Source of the DNA: Pararhizobium capsulatum DSM 1112
Lineage (GTDB): Bacteria > Pseudomonadota > Alphaproteobacteria > Rhizobiales > Rhizobiaceae
Direction: 5' to 3'
DNA: 64,000 nucleotides
Assembly (NCBI RefSeq): GCF_030814475.1
Contig: NZ_JAUSVF010000004.1
Location: forward strand, 62,001 to 126,000
The notes below the pieces were generated by a model that made no database searches, had not been told where the DNA came from, and saw nothing but the letters and a program-made list of their open reading frames with translations. Position 1 is the first letter of the stretch, and every line of letters starts with the position of its first letter. A program made the position numbers and the translations under genes. Positions 1 to 7,601 of this stretch are shown here, piece by piece.

Positions 1-33
1 GATCATCTCACGATCGTTCACACTGATTTCCAT
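1..33 (-). CDS. 5' end of an unidentified gene running off the window
   Basis: Eleven codons are visible on the minus strand (MEISVNDREMI), starting with an ATG at 33-31. A strong Shine-Dalgarno AGGAGG lies at about 37-44, a few bases upstream of that ATG. The reading frame is open to the window edge, so the product cannot be named. It would be transcribed in the same direction as cspA, which lies upstream of it. Confidence 0.5.
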   Translation of the reverse strand, partial: MEISVNDREMI

Positions 34-352
34 GGTTCCTCCTCACAATGTCCTGGAGCTCGAGCGGTGAACGACAAGAATGGCAAAAGATGGATGCATC
101 CCGGTTCGCACCGTGATCGCGGTCAGCGAAACGTATATTTCGGTGCGGGAGGAGGCGAGGCAGGTTTCGACAAATGACCGACAGCTTGTGAGGAGGAGAG
201 CTTCTCGGAGGAGGTGAACCGTTTCCGATACGCTAGAGATTAGCAGGTCGAGGAGCCAAGTCGACACTGGCGCCTGCGATTATAGCTCCCAAGACGAAGA
301 AGGCCGGGTTAAGCCCCGACCCTCCACAATGTCGTTTTTTGAGGGGTCAGGC
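34..352. other. Intergenic region, no gene recognised
   Basis: This stretch separates the partial minus-strand gene at the window edge from cspA. Open frames exist here, but they lack a convincing ribosome binding site and family resemblance. The only structures seen are the ribosome binding site of the edge gene and the inverted repeat beside cspA. Confidence 0.5.
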
Positions 353-356
353 CTAA
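309..356 (-). terminator. Imperfect inverted repeat at the 3' end of cspA
   Basis: The arms TTAAGCCCCGACCCTC (309-324) and GAGGGGTCAGGCCTAA (341-356) pair with a few bulges and overlap the last codons of cspA. This could end cspA transcription. The T-run lies in the loop rather than after the stem, so an intrinsic terminator is only a possibility. Confidence 0.3.
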
Positions 357-559
357 GCCGTAAGATTGTCCGCCGACATCTTTCCTGACTTGCGATCTTT
401 CGTTAGCTCGTAGGTAATTTTCTGGCCATCAGCCAGACCACGCATGCCAGCCCGCTCCACCGCGGAAACATGCACGAAGACATCTGCACTGCCGTCATCT
501 GGCTGGATGAAACCAAACCCCTTCGTTGCGTTGAACCATTTTACCGTACCAGTTGCCAT
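353..559 (-). CDS. cspA: Cold-shock-domain protein (CspA family)
   Basis: The protein is a single-domain 68-residue cold-shock protein. These bind single-stranded RNA/DNA and act as RNA chaperones in the cytoplasm. Both nucleic-acid motifs are present: RNP1-like GFGFIQ near residues 14-19 and RNP2-like DVFVHVSA near 26-33, preceded by the usual start MATGTVKWFNATKG. The length is normal for the family. A GGGAG motif about nine bases upstream supports the ATG at 559. Rhizobial genomes carry many csp paralogues, so the exact paralogue and whether it is cold-inducible cannot be told. The gene is divergent from repABC, separated by 1.3 kb of non-coding DNA. Confidence 0.95.
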   Translation of the reverse strand: MATGTVKWFNATKGFGFIQPDDGSADVFVHVSAVERAGMRGLADGQKITYELTKDRKSGKMSADNLTA

Positions 560-1535
560 TTCGGTTTTCTCCCATTGCTCTCATCAGACGAAGGCACTTT
601 GGCTCGTCACTGTGAACTTAGGTGTTGAATGGGGAAATGGCAAAGCCGCGAGCTAATCCTCTCATCAGTTTTGTACTTGGCGCGGTCGACGCAGGCGACA
701 GCCCAACGGGAGAAGCAGGCTTTGGGACTACGCGAGAACACAACGCTTTGGATGCTGTGGTAACGCTGCGTCGTGACGTCGAGGCAAGTATTCCGTGAGA
801 AGCAGAAGTCGGAAGGTAGTGCTGCTGGCTAGTTGTCATAGCCATCGTAGGGTCGCAGAGAACGCAGCCATCGAACCGATAACGGCCGTCCTAGTTTAAA
901 CGATAGCTGATCGGATCTCCATGTACGTGGAGACGGCCACTCTCGTGGGTTCTAGTGTTTTGGGCAGCGAATATTGCATCCGACTATTTGGCGGCTCGTA
1001 GAACACGGTTTCTCTTTCTGACGGACTCGATTCTGAGCCTTGATTGAATGAAAGTTGGGACGGCGATGCTCTCCAAGCCAGCGCGAAGTGGCTAGTATTT
1101 TCCGCACTATCTCCAGCTCACCAGTTGCACGCGGCGGTGTCCCGCGCGCCATTACGTCTGTCGCGTAGTTGGTCGCACTTGGACTGCAGGATGCCGCCTC
1201 GCAGTATGCCACAAACACGGGATGAGGCGATCAGCCCGCGCGTCGTTATCGGCGCTATCGCCTAATAAACTGATTGTTCGTGCTCGCAGCACCGAAAGCA
1301 CTGTGCCTCCGGTGATGACGCGCCGATGATCGTGTCTGCTTTCTGCGAAATGGGGCACAAGAGCGTTAGGTTCTTGCCCACCGTATTGCACAAAAAAGGT
1401 GCCTCGCCGCGATAAGGTGGACCGCAGTCCGCAGCCACTTTAGGACGCTAGGAACGCGACAGCCTATGAATTGCAAGCCCTTTACTTTCGATGGACGGCC
1501 GGAAGCGTTAGTCATGTTGGAAGGATGCCGAGGCC

Positions 1536-1551
1536 GTTCTCAGCTGAGAAC
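1536..1551. promoter_or_regulatory. parS: parS partition site, copy 1
   Basis: A perfect 16-bp palindrome GTTCTCAGCTGAGAAC. It fits the centromere-like consensus described for repABC replicons (GTT-N4-GC-N4-AAC), where the ParB-type protein RepB binds. It lies about 340 bp upstream of repA. Confidence 0.85.
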
Positions 1552-1638
1552 TTGATGTGCTTTGAGCGTGGCAGGCTTTGCTAGTCCAGACGAAGCTAGG
1601 GGAGGGCCGATGCAGCGAGTGGGACACGTAGCCCCGGA

Positions 1639-1654
1639 GTTCTCAGCTGAGAAC
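1639..1654. promoter_or_regulatory. parS: parS partition site, copy 2
   Basis: A second identical copy of the palindrome GTTCTCAGCTGAGAAC, 103 bp downstream of the first and in the same non-coding stretch. Two identical long palindromes in one intergenic region are very unlikely by chance and support a RepB-bound partition locus. Confidence 0.85.
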
Positions 1655-1794
1655 TCAAGCACCGCAACGGGCACTTTTATTGCCAACCGTGGACTGGGCG
1701 AGCGGCGAACCCTCAGGATTGACGCTAGCAGACGCGAAGACTCTTGAGGTATACCCCATCGTGGAATGCGATCCGAGCGGATAAACCATTGGAC

Positions 1795-1811
1795 GTTAAG
1801 GTTTTGTTAAC
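1795..1811. promoter_or_regulatory. Inverted repeat upstream of repA, candidate operator
   Basis: The arms GTTAA and TTAAC flank GGTTTTG about 80 bp before the repA start. RepA proteins of repABC operons repress their own promoter, so this is a candidate operator; the assignment is an inference from position. Confidence 0.35.
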
Positions 1812-1889
1812 CCATTTCTCCTTGACGGATTGAGAGACTCACGACAAATTCACGCTCGAACCAGACATAACGAGCAGTGAGCGTTTATC

Positions 1890-3107
1890 ATGCCAACAAG
1901 CGCAAATACGATACATCAGCGTGAAGACGCGGGAGATTCGCTGACGGCGCTCGTCTCTGCCGACGCTGATCTTCTGAGTGCGCAATTGCAGCAGCTTAGG
2001 GCAAGAGCGTTTCCCCCGACAGCAGAAAAGCAACTTCGAAAATTTATGCCGGGCGAGGCCGCCAAACTGATCGGAATCAGTGACGCTTATCTTCGCCGGC
2101 TTTCCTTGGAGGGCGCTGTTCCGGAGGCCGAAAAAAATGGTGCCGGGAGACGATTGTATTCTCTCGAACAGATCCACGACATCCGCCGAATGCTTGCAGC
2201 AACCAAAAGGGAATACTCACCTGAACGTCGCAAAAACGAAGCTTTGCAGGTTATAGCGGTTACGAACTTCAAAGGTGGCTCCGGCAAGACTACAACCGCC
2301 GCACATCTCGCACAGTATTTCGCCTTGCGTGGCTATCGCACGCTCGCCGTCGATCTCGATCCACAAGCCTCGCTGTCAGCGCTTTTCGGTATTCAGCCAG
2401 AGTTTGACCTCGGACCGAACGAAACTCTCTACGGTGCTATTCGCTACGACGATCAACAGCGCCCCCTCAATGAGATTATCCGCAGAACATATTTTGCTAA
2501 TCTCGATATTGTTCCTGGCAATCTCGAACTTCAAGAGTTCGAACATGACACTCCGCGGATATTGAGCGAGCGGGGTCGCAACCAGGAAAGGATGTTTTTT
2601 GCACGGGTGTCTATGAGCCTGGACTCCGTCGCCGATCAATATGATATCGTGGTGCTCGATTGCCCACCCTCGCTCGGCTACCTCACGCTATCGGCACTCT
2701 GTGCCGCCCGAAGCGTTTTGGTGACAATCCATCCCCAGATGTTGGATGTAGCGTCGATGTCACAATTTCTTCACATGACGGCCGGCCTTTTTGAGGTTGT
2801 CGAGAGGGCAGGGGGGAACGCCAGCTATGATTTCTTCCGCTACGTGGTCACGCGCTACGAACCGAGTGACGGCCCCCAAGGGCAGATCGTCGGTCTCCTA
2901 AAGAGCCTTTTTGGAGAAAGGGTATTGACCAACGCACTTTTAAAGTCGGCTGCAATCTCCGATGCCGGGCTGACGAAGCAGACACTTTACGAAGTCGGAA
3001 GAGAGAATTTCACGCGATCGACCTACGATCGCGCGATGGAAGCAATCGACGGTGTCAATGGAGAGATCGAAGGTCTCGTGAGAAAAGCATGGGGTCGTAC
3101 ACCATGA
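1890..3107 (+). CDS. repA: RepA, ParA-type plasmid partition ATPase
   Basis: RepA (405 residues) is the ATPase that positions plasmid copies and, with RepB, represses the repABC operon. An N-terminal helix-turn-helix of MerR-like appearance spans roughly residues 50-105 (FMPGEAAKLIGISDAYLRRL). The deviant Walker A motif KGGSGKTT is at 128-135 and VDLDPQAS follows at 154-161. A Walker-B-like stretch IVVLDCPPSLGYLT lies further on. Length is typical of RepA. The ATG at 1890 follows a weak ribosome binding site. The stop codon overlaps the repB start as ATGA, which points to translational coupling. Two parS sites lie upstream. The gene appears intact. Confidence 0.97.
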   Translation: MPTSANTIHQREDAGDSLTALVSADADLLSAQLQQLRARAFPPTAEKQLRKFMPGEAAKLIGISDAYLRRLSLEGAVPEAEKNGAGRRLYSLEQIHDIRRMLAATKREYSPERRKNEALQVIAVTNFKGGSGKTTTAAHLAQYFALRGYRTLAVDLDPQASLSALFGIQPEFDLGPNETLYGAIRYDDQQRPLNEIIRRTYFANLDIVPGNLELQEFEHDTPRILSERGRNQERMFFARVSMSLDSVADQYDIVVLDCPPSLGYLTLSALCAARSVLVTIHPQMLDVASMSQFLHMTAGLFEVVERAGGNASYDFFRYVVTRYEPSDGPQGQIVGLLKSLFGERVLTNALLKSAAISDAGLTKQTLYEVGRENFTRSTYDRAMEAIDGVNGEIEGLVRKAWGRTP

Positions 3108-4090
3108 GTAAACGTCGTGACGCAATGAAGGAAATGATGGCTCCTATCGTGGGGATGCCAACGGCGGAACAACGCCCTGTGCTGAAGCCAGTCGTTCAAT
3201 CAGGCGCGCTTAAATCCATGAACCTCGCTTTCGAGAGTTTGTCTCATGACGCGGAGGAAGCTGGTGTGCTACGCGAGCAGTTGGCGTCGGGGCACTCCAT
3301 CGTCGATCTAAATGCTGCTGATATCGAGCCGTCATTCATCCGTGATCGTCTCGACGGTTTTGAGTCGGAAGACTTCAACGACCTCAAGAACAGTATATCC
3401 GAACATGGGCAACTCTTGCCAATCCTGGTTCGACCCAGTCCGGAGAAACCAGGCCAATACCAGATAGCGTTCGGCCATCGTCGCGTCGAAGCGACCCGCC
3501 AGCTAGGGATTCCGGTCAAGGCAATAGTGCGCAAACTGTCGGACAACGACCTGATCGTTGCACAGGGCAAAGAGAATCTCGAACGAAAAGACCTGTCTTT
3601 TATTGAGCGCGGCCTATTCGCAGCCCGACTAGAGGATCGGGGCGTTGGCCGCGATGTCATCCTGGCAGCCCTATCGAGCCATAAGGGTAATCTTTCGACA
3701 ATGATCTCACTCGTACGACGGTTGCCAGAAGAACTTGTGACTGCAATTGGAGCGGCTCCCAAAATCGGCAGGCCCCGATGGGAAAGTCTAGCTGCAAATT
3801 TAGAGCAGGGCGGGAGCGATTGGACATCCGTTCTACGTGATAAGTCCTTCTCTGGCCGCTCGAGCGACGAGAGATTTGAAATTGTTTTGCGTGCAACGAC
3901 CATCACCAAAACCAAAGACGAGCCGATAGAGCTCGTGGGACGGAATGGTAAGGTATTTGCACAGGCATTGATGAGCCCAACAAAGACGAAGCTGATCGTC
4001 GATCAAAAAGTTGCTCCGGAGTTTGGAGCATACCTCGTTGCACGTCTACCCGACATGTATCAGGCCTTCCTGGATCAGGAAAGCAACTGA
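3104..4090 (+). CDS. repB: RepB, ParB-type partition protein
   Basis: RepB (328 residues from this start) binds the parS palindromes and works with RepA in segregation and autoregulation. The ParB signature lies in the middle: a ParB N-terminal fold with GQYQIAFGHRRVEA, the conserved GxRR-type box at about 124-130. It is followed by KENLERKDLSFIERG and a helix-turn-helix region near 175-205. I chose the ATG at 3104 because it overlaps the repA stop as ATGA and yields MSKRRDAMKEMM, a normal RepB start. A GTG- or ATG-initiated extension from 3089 is possible. The gene is intact and followed by the regulatory RNA region. Confidence 0.95.
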   Translation: MSKRRDAMKEMMAPIVGMPTAEQRPVLKPVVQSGALKSMNLAFESLSHDAEEAGVLREQLASGHSIVDLNAADIEPSFIRDRLDGFESEDFNDLKNSISEHGQLLPILVRPSPEKPGQYQIAFGHRRVEATRQLGIPVKAIVRKLSDNDLIVAQGKENLERKDLSFIERGLFAARLEDRGVGRDVILAALSSHKGNLSTMISLVRRLPEELVTAIGAAPKIGRPRWESLAANLEQGGSDWTSVLRDKSFSGRSSDERFEIVLRATTITKTKDEPIELVGRNGKVFAQALMSPTKTKLIVDQKVAPEFGAYLVARLPDMYQAFLDQESN

Positions 4091-4119
4091 ACTAGTGCCC
4101 GAATAATAGGAGTAATCGC

Positions 4120-4175
4120 AAAAGAAAAAGGCCCCCAAACGTTGCCGTCGTGGAAGCCCTTCTCGAAGTTCTAGC
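4120..4175 (-). ncRNA. Counter-transcribed RNA of the repB-repC intergenic region (incA-type)
   Basis: On the minus strand, GGCTTCC and GGGGGCC (complement of 4152-4158 and 4130-4136) pair through G-C and two G-U bonds. A T-rich tract at about 4129-4120 follows directly, which makes an intrinsic terminator. The same hairpin is disturbed by C-A mismatches on the plus strand, so the structure is strand-specific. With the promoter at 4182-4210 this predicts an RNA of about 55 bases. repABC plasmids encode such an antisense RNA, which lowers RepC synthesis and determines incompatibility. Exact ends are predicted. Confidence 0.8.
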
Positions 4176-4181
4176 AGACAG

Positions 4182-4210
4182 AGAATCGCATTTCCCCGAA
4201 TCACAGTCAA
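4182..4210 (-). promoter_or_regulatory. Promoter of the counter-transcribed RNA
   Basis: Read on the minus strand, a -35 TTGACT (4210-4205) and a -10-like GATTCT (4187-4182) are separated by exactly 17 bases. They point away from repC into the antisense RNA. Confidence 0.6.
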
Positions 4211-4268
4211 GAGTCTTTGGCATCGTTTTGGTGAGCGGATTTCTTTTGCCTTTTGAAAGGTGAAGGAA

Positions 4269-5483
4269 ATGCAGAGTGGAAGTGTGACGACGCCCTTTGG
4301 GCGGCGGCCAATGACGCTTGCCTTGATCAGGGGGCAGCTGGAGACAGCGGGCGCCAAGCACGACAGGTCGGTCGACAAATGGAAAATCTACCGTGACGCC
4401 TGCGATGCCCGCACCATTCTGGGCCTGCGGGACCGTGCCCTGGCGGTTCTCAACGCCTTGCTGACGTTTTATCCGGAGACCGAACTGAGCGACGACGAAA
4501 ACCTCGTGGTGTTCCCGTCGAATGCGCAGCTGACAGCACGCGCCAACGGTATTGCCGGCACGACACTTCGCGAGAACCTGGCACTGCTGGTCGATGCCGG
4601 CCTGATCCACCGAAACGACAGCCCGAACGGCAAGCGTTATGCCCGCAAGGGCAGGGACGGGGCGATCGAAACCGCCTATGGCTTCAGCCTGGCACCGCTT
4701 CTTGCCCGCGCCGAAGAGTTTGCGCTGATGGCGCAGGATGTCGCCGAAGAGCGACGGCGCCTCAAAATCCTGAAAGAACGGATTTCATTGCGCCGTAGAG
4801 ATATCCGCAAGCTGATCTCTGCCGCCATGGAGGAGGGGGCTTCCGGTGACTGGGGCATGGTTGAAGGCCACTACATCGCTGCTGTGGGGCGTCTTTCGAA
4901 GGCAAAATCCGGTGAGGAACTGTCCGGATGTGCCGAGGAACTCGACCTTCTGCATGAAGAAGTGATCAACCTGCTGGAACTTCAGCTGATTTCAGAAAAA
5001 ACCGTCACCATTGATGGCGAATACCGTCAGCACATACAGAATTCAAAAACCGAATCCAGCTATGAACTTGAACCTCGCTCTGAAAACGAGCAGGGCGAAC
5101 CGGCCGTGCCACACAACCAGCCGAAGCGGGAGACGCCGCAGGTGTTTCCGTTGGGACTGGTGTTGCGGGCCTGCCCGGAGATGTCCGCTTACGGGCAGGG
5201 GGGCAAGATCGAGAACTGGCGCGACATGCGCACCGCTGCCGTGGTGGTGCGATCGATGCTTGGCGTCAGCCCGTCGGCCTACGAGGAGGCCTGCGAAGCG
5301 CTCGGGGCCGAGAATGCCGCGGTCGCGATTGCTTGCATTCTCGAGCGGGCCGGGCACATCAACTCGGCCGGCGGCTATCTGCGGGATCTCACGGCGCGCG
5401 CGCGGCGAGGGGAGTTTTCCATTGGACCGATGCTGATGGCGTTGCTGCGGCTCAACGGATCGGTGCAGCAGAAAACCGGCTAA
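4269..5483 (+). CDS. repC: RepC, replication initiator
   Basis: RepC (404 residues) is the essential initiator of repABC replicons; it acts on an origin usually lying inside its own coding sequence. The N-terminus MQSGSVTTPFGRRPMTLALI and the internal stretch LVVFPSNAQLTARANGIAGT, part of a winged-helix DNA-binding region, are characteristic. A charged helical stretch (AEERRRLKILKERISLRRRD) sits in the middle and a more variable region follows from about 250. I chose ATG 4269 because GAAAGG at 4255-4260 is well spaced; an in-frame GTG at 4260 would add three residues. The upstream 180 bp encode the antisense RNA on the other strand. Confidence 0.96.
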   Translation: MQSGSVTTPFGRRPMTLALIRGQLETAGAKHDRSVDKWKIYRDACDARTILGLRDRALAVLNALLTFYPETELSDDENLVVFPSNAQLTARANGIAGTTLRENLALLVDAGLIHRNDSPNGKRYARKGRDGAIETAYGFSLAPLLARAEEFALMAQDVAEERRRLKILKERISLRRRDIRKLISAAMEEGASGDWGMVEGHYIAAVGRLSKAKSGEELSGCAEELDLLHEEVINLLELQLISEKTVTIDGEYRQHIQNSKTESSYELEPRSENEQGEPAVPHNQPKRETPQVFPLGLVLRACPEMSAYGQGGKIENWRDMRTAAVVVRSMLGVSPSAYEEACEALGAENAAVAIACILERAGHINSAGGYLRDLTARARRGEFSIGPMLMALLRLNGSVQQKTG

Positions 5484-5529
5484 GGACGGCGGACGCAGAC
5501 TTCAATAGTTTCGGTTGAGGACGAACAGA

Positions 5530-6489
5530 ATGAGCTCACAGTACGATATGTTTGAGATCGAACAGCGCCCGGCGCCAACGGAAAATCGTCCCGGACCGCG
5601 CCGGCCGGTCGGCATGTCGGAAGACGATATGGTTCGCTACCTCCAGGCAACCGGTCGCTATCGCATTCTCAGCAAGCTTGAACCCCGGCGTATCGTCACC
5701 GGCGTCGATGATGCATTTCCGCTACGTGGAATTGTTCTCGATACCGAGACGACAGGTCTCAATGCCCGAAAGGACGAAATCATCGAAATCGGTCTGGTGG
5801 CATTCAGCTTCAACGCGGTTGGCCAGGTGGGTGAGGTTCACACTGTTTATGGCGGGCTACAGGAGCCGTCAGGTCCGTTACCAGCCGAGATTACACGGTT
5901 GACCGGAATTACCGATGCTGACGTCGCGGGCCAGATGATCAATATGGCTCAGGTGAAGGCACTCGTCGGACCTGCGGACCTGATCATTGCCCACAATGCC
6001 GGGTTTGACAGGCCGTTCTGCGAAGCCTTTTCACCGATCTTTGCCGACAAAGCCTGGGCCTGTTCGGTTTCCGAGGTCGATTGGGCCGGTCGCGGCTTCG
6101 AGGGCACGAAACTTGGCTATCTCGTCGGCCAGGCGGGATATTTTCATGAGGGGCATCGTGCCGTCGATGATTGCCACGCGCTTTTGGAGGTGCTCGACCA
6201 GAAGGTTGAAGGTTCATCCGTCACGCCGTTCAGCGAACTCTATCGCGCAAGCCAGAAATCTCGCGTTCGCATCTACGCCGAGAACAGTCCGTTTGATCTC
6301 AAGGATCATCTGAAGGGCAGGGGATATCGCTGGTCGGATGGCAGCGATGGTCGCCCGAAATCCTGGTGGATCGAGGTTGACGAGCATCTTGCCGATGACG
6401 AACTGACCTGGCTACAGACCGAGATCTACAGGTACGACGCCAATCCGCTGATGCGGAGGCTCTCGGCGTTCGATCGATTCAAGGCGTGA
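5530..6489 (+). CDS. DEDDh 3'-5' exonuclease (DNA polymerase III epsilon-like)
   Basis: The protein (319 residues) has an exonuclease domain like that of DnaQ. All metal-binding positions are visible: Exo I DTETTG (D71, E73), Exo II IAHNAGFD (D160) and Exo III GHRAVDD (H209, D214). A C-terminal extension after about 225 contains RASQKSRVRIYAENSPFDLK and a Trp-rich end, and is not part of the catalytic fold. The ATG at 5530 follows GAGG at 5517-5520; an upstream TTG at 5515 is less likely. It lies 46 bp after repC on the same strand. Similar exonucleases are common on rhizobial plasmids, and a role in plasmid DNA repair is plausible but not shown. Confidence 0.85.
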   Translation: MSSQYDMFEIEQRPAPTENRPGPRRPVGMSEDDMVRYLQATGRYRILSKLEPRRIVTGVDDAFPLRGIVLDTETTGLNARKDEIIEIGLVAFSFNAVGQVGEVHTVYGGLQEPSGPLPAEITRLTGITDADVAGQMINMAQVKALVGPADLIIAHNAGFDRPFCEAFSPIFADKAWACSVSEVDWAGRGFEGTKLGYLVGQAGYFHEGHRAVDDCHALLEVLDQKVEGSSVTPFSELYRASQKSRVRIYAENSPFDLKDHLKGRGYRWSDGSDGRPKSWWIEVDEHLADDELTWLQTEIYRYDANPLMRRLSAFDRFKA

Positions 6490-6493
6490 GACT

Positions 6494-6512
6494 ACGCCTC
6501 CTCGGCGTTTAG
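6494..6512 (+). terminator. Short hairpin after the exonuclease gene
   Basis: ACGCC-TCCTC-GGCGT followed by only TT lies a few bases after the exonuclease stop codon. It is weak as an intrinsic terminator. Confidence 0.25.
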
Positions 6513-6639
6513 CAGGGCAGCCGTCTGCGGTACTTTGAGGCGCCACCGGGCGGTCGACAACAAACGCAGTTTTCATCAACACCCCGGGGATATACCGTCG
6601 GATACGTGCTGTGAACGCGATGGATACCGGTGTAGTAAC

Positions 6640-7167
6640 ATGACAACTCGATCTTACTCAGCTCCCGTGCGCTATTTTCTCGGTTTGGGCGTGAAAATAG
6701 TCTATATGCTCGCGGTTGTGCTGTTGGCTGTGCAGGTCTATTTGGGTGTGCTTACTCTTGAACACATGAAAGGCGAGTTGATCGATCGCTTCTATGGCCA
6801 GGTGATCCCGATGATCGCAATTGGCGACATTGGAACGCCGGAAATGAAGTCGGCGATTTTGGCAAATGATCGGGCCAGATTTGATGTTGCGGTCGAGAAA
6901 CTGGTCGAAACACAAGGGTTGTTCGGCAAAATCGTCAGTGGCGTTGAGGCAGCCGAAGATCTGATCAAATGTCATCGGAGATTGTTCTGCACGATCGACA
7001 ACTATCAGAGTTTCGAACCGACTATTTATGGTTTCTGGTTCACTTTCCACGGCTCCATTGAAACGCGTCGGGGTACTTATTTGCCGTCATCTTTCGGTTC
7101 GATTCTTGAGGCCGAAGCAAAACGTATCAAGGAGAACCACCGCGAAATTGGCGGTCTTCCACAGTAA
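6640..7167 (+). CDS. Membrane-anchored hypothetical protein
   Basis: I do not recognise this 175-residue protein. One hydrophobic segment lies near the N-terminus (GVKIVYMLAVVLLAVQVYLG, about residues 17-37). The following region is predicted to be outside or soluble, with two cysteines close together (CHRRLFC) that could form a disulphide. The ATG at 6640 was chosen because it gives a short cytoplasmic lead before the membrane segment; the frame stays open to 6535 upstream without a better start. The stop codon lies directly against the truncated IS630 sequence, so its C-terminus could have been altered by that event. Confidence 0.55.
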   Translation: MTTRSYSAPVRYFLGLGVKIVYMLAVVLLAVQVYLGVLTLEHMKGELIDRFYGQVIPMIAIGDIGTPEMKSAILANDRARFDVAVEKLVETQGLFGKIVSGVEAAEDLIKCHRRLFCTIDNYQSFEPTIYGFWFTFHGSIETRRGTYLPSSFGSILEAEAKRIKENHREIGGLPQ

Positions 7168-7170
7168 ATC

Positions 7171-7542
7171 GGCCGCCTGACCGCGCCATGGATCGTCAAT
7201 GCGCCTATGAATAGCCGCATCTTCGAAGCATGGATCGAAACACAACTTGTGCCGACACTATCGCCCGGCGACGTCGTTATCCTCGACAATGTCGGCTTCC
7301 ACAAAAGCGAGCGGGCCGAGCAACTCGTCAAGGCAAAAGGGGGCTGGCTTCTCTTCCTGCCACCCTATTCGCCGGACCTGAATCCGATCGAAATGGCCTT
7401 CTCAAAACTCAAGGCGCTTCTGCGAAAGCGAGCCGCAAGAAGCTTCGACACCATCACACAGGCGATCGGCGGCATCATCAGCCTCTTCTCGGTCGCTGAA
7501 TGTCGAAACCTCTTCAAGGCAGCAGGATATGAGGCGGAATAA
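7171..7542 (+). pseudogene. IS630-family transposase, 3' fragment
   Basis: Only the C-terminal part of a Tc1/mariner-IS630-type DDE transposase remains. The frame already reads RLTAPWIVNAPMNSR before the first ATG at 7207, so the fragment is cut at about 7171 rather than starting there. The second catalytic aspartate lies in VILDNVGFHK, and YSPDLNPIEMAFSKLK carries the final glutamate. The 5' half, including the first aspartate, is missing, so it cannot work. The sequence just after the stop (about 7540-7565, TGCGACACGCTTTAGCC) may be the right terminal repeat; no matching left end is visible. Confidence 0.85.
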
Positions 7543-7601
7543 ATGCGACACGCTTTAGCCAGGCGCACGAGATCCGAGGGCCCGCAGGGCAACTCCCTTC
7601 A

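Larger units (their letters stand above)
560..1889. other. Long non-coding region between cspA and repA with partition sites
   Basis: No open frame in this 1.3-kb stretch has a good start site or family resemblance. It holds two identical 16-bp parS palindromes (1536-1551 and 1639-1654) and an inverted repeat (1795-1811) close to the repA start. A possible -35 element (TTGACG, near 1823) lies upstream of repA. Upstream regions of this kind in repABC replicons usually carry operon promoters and the partition locus. The part from 560 to about 1500 shows nothing I can name. Confidence 0.6.

Noticed and set aside
3244..3915. 223-codon frame antisense to repB
   Set aside because: Complete overlap with repB and no known antisense protein in repABC operons.
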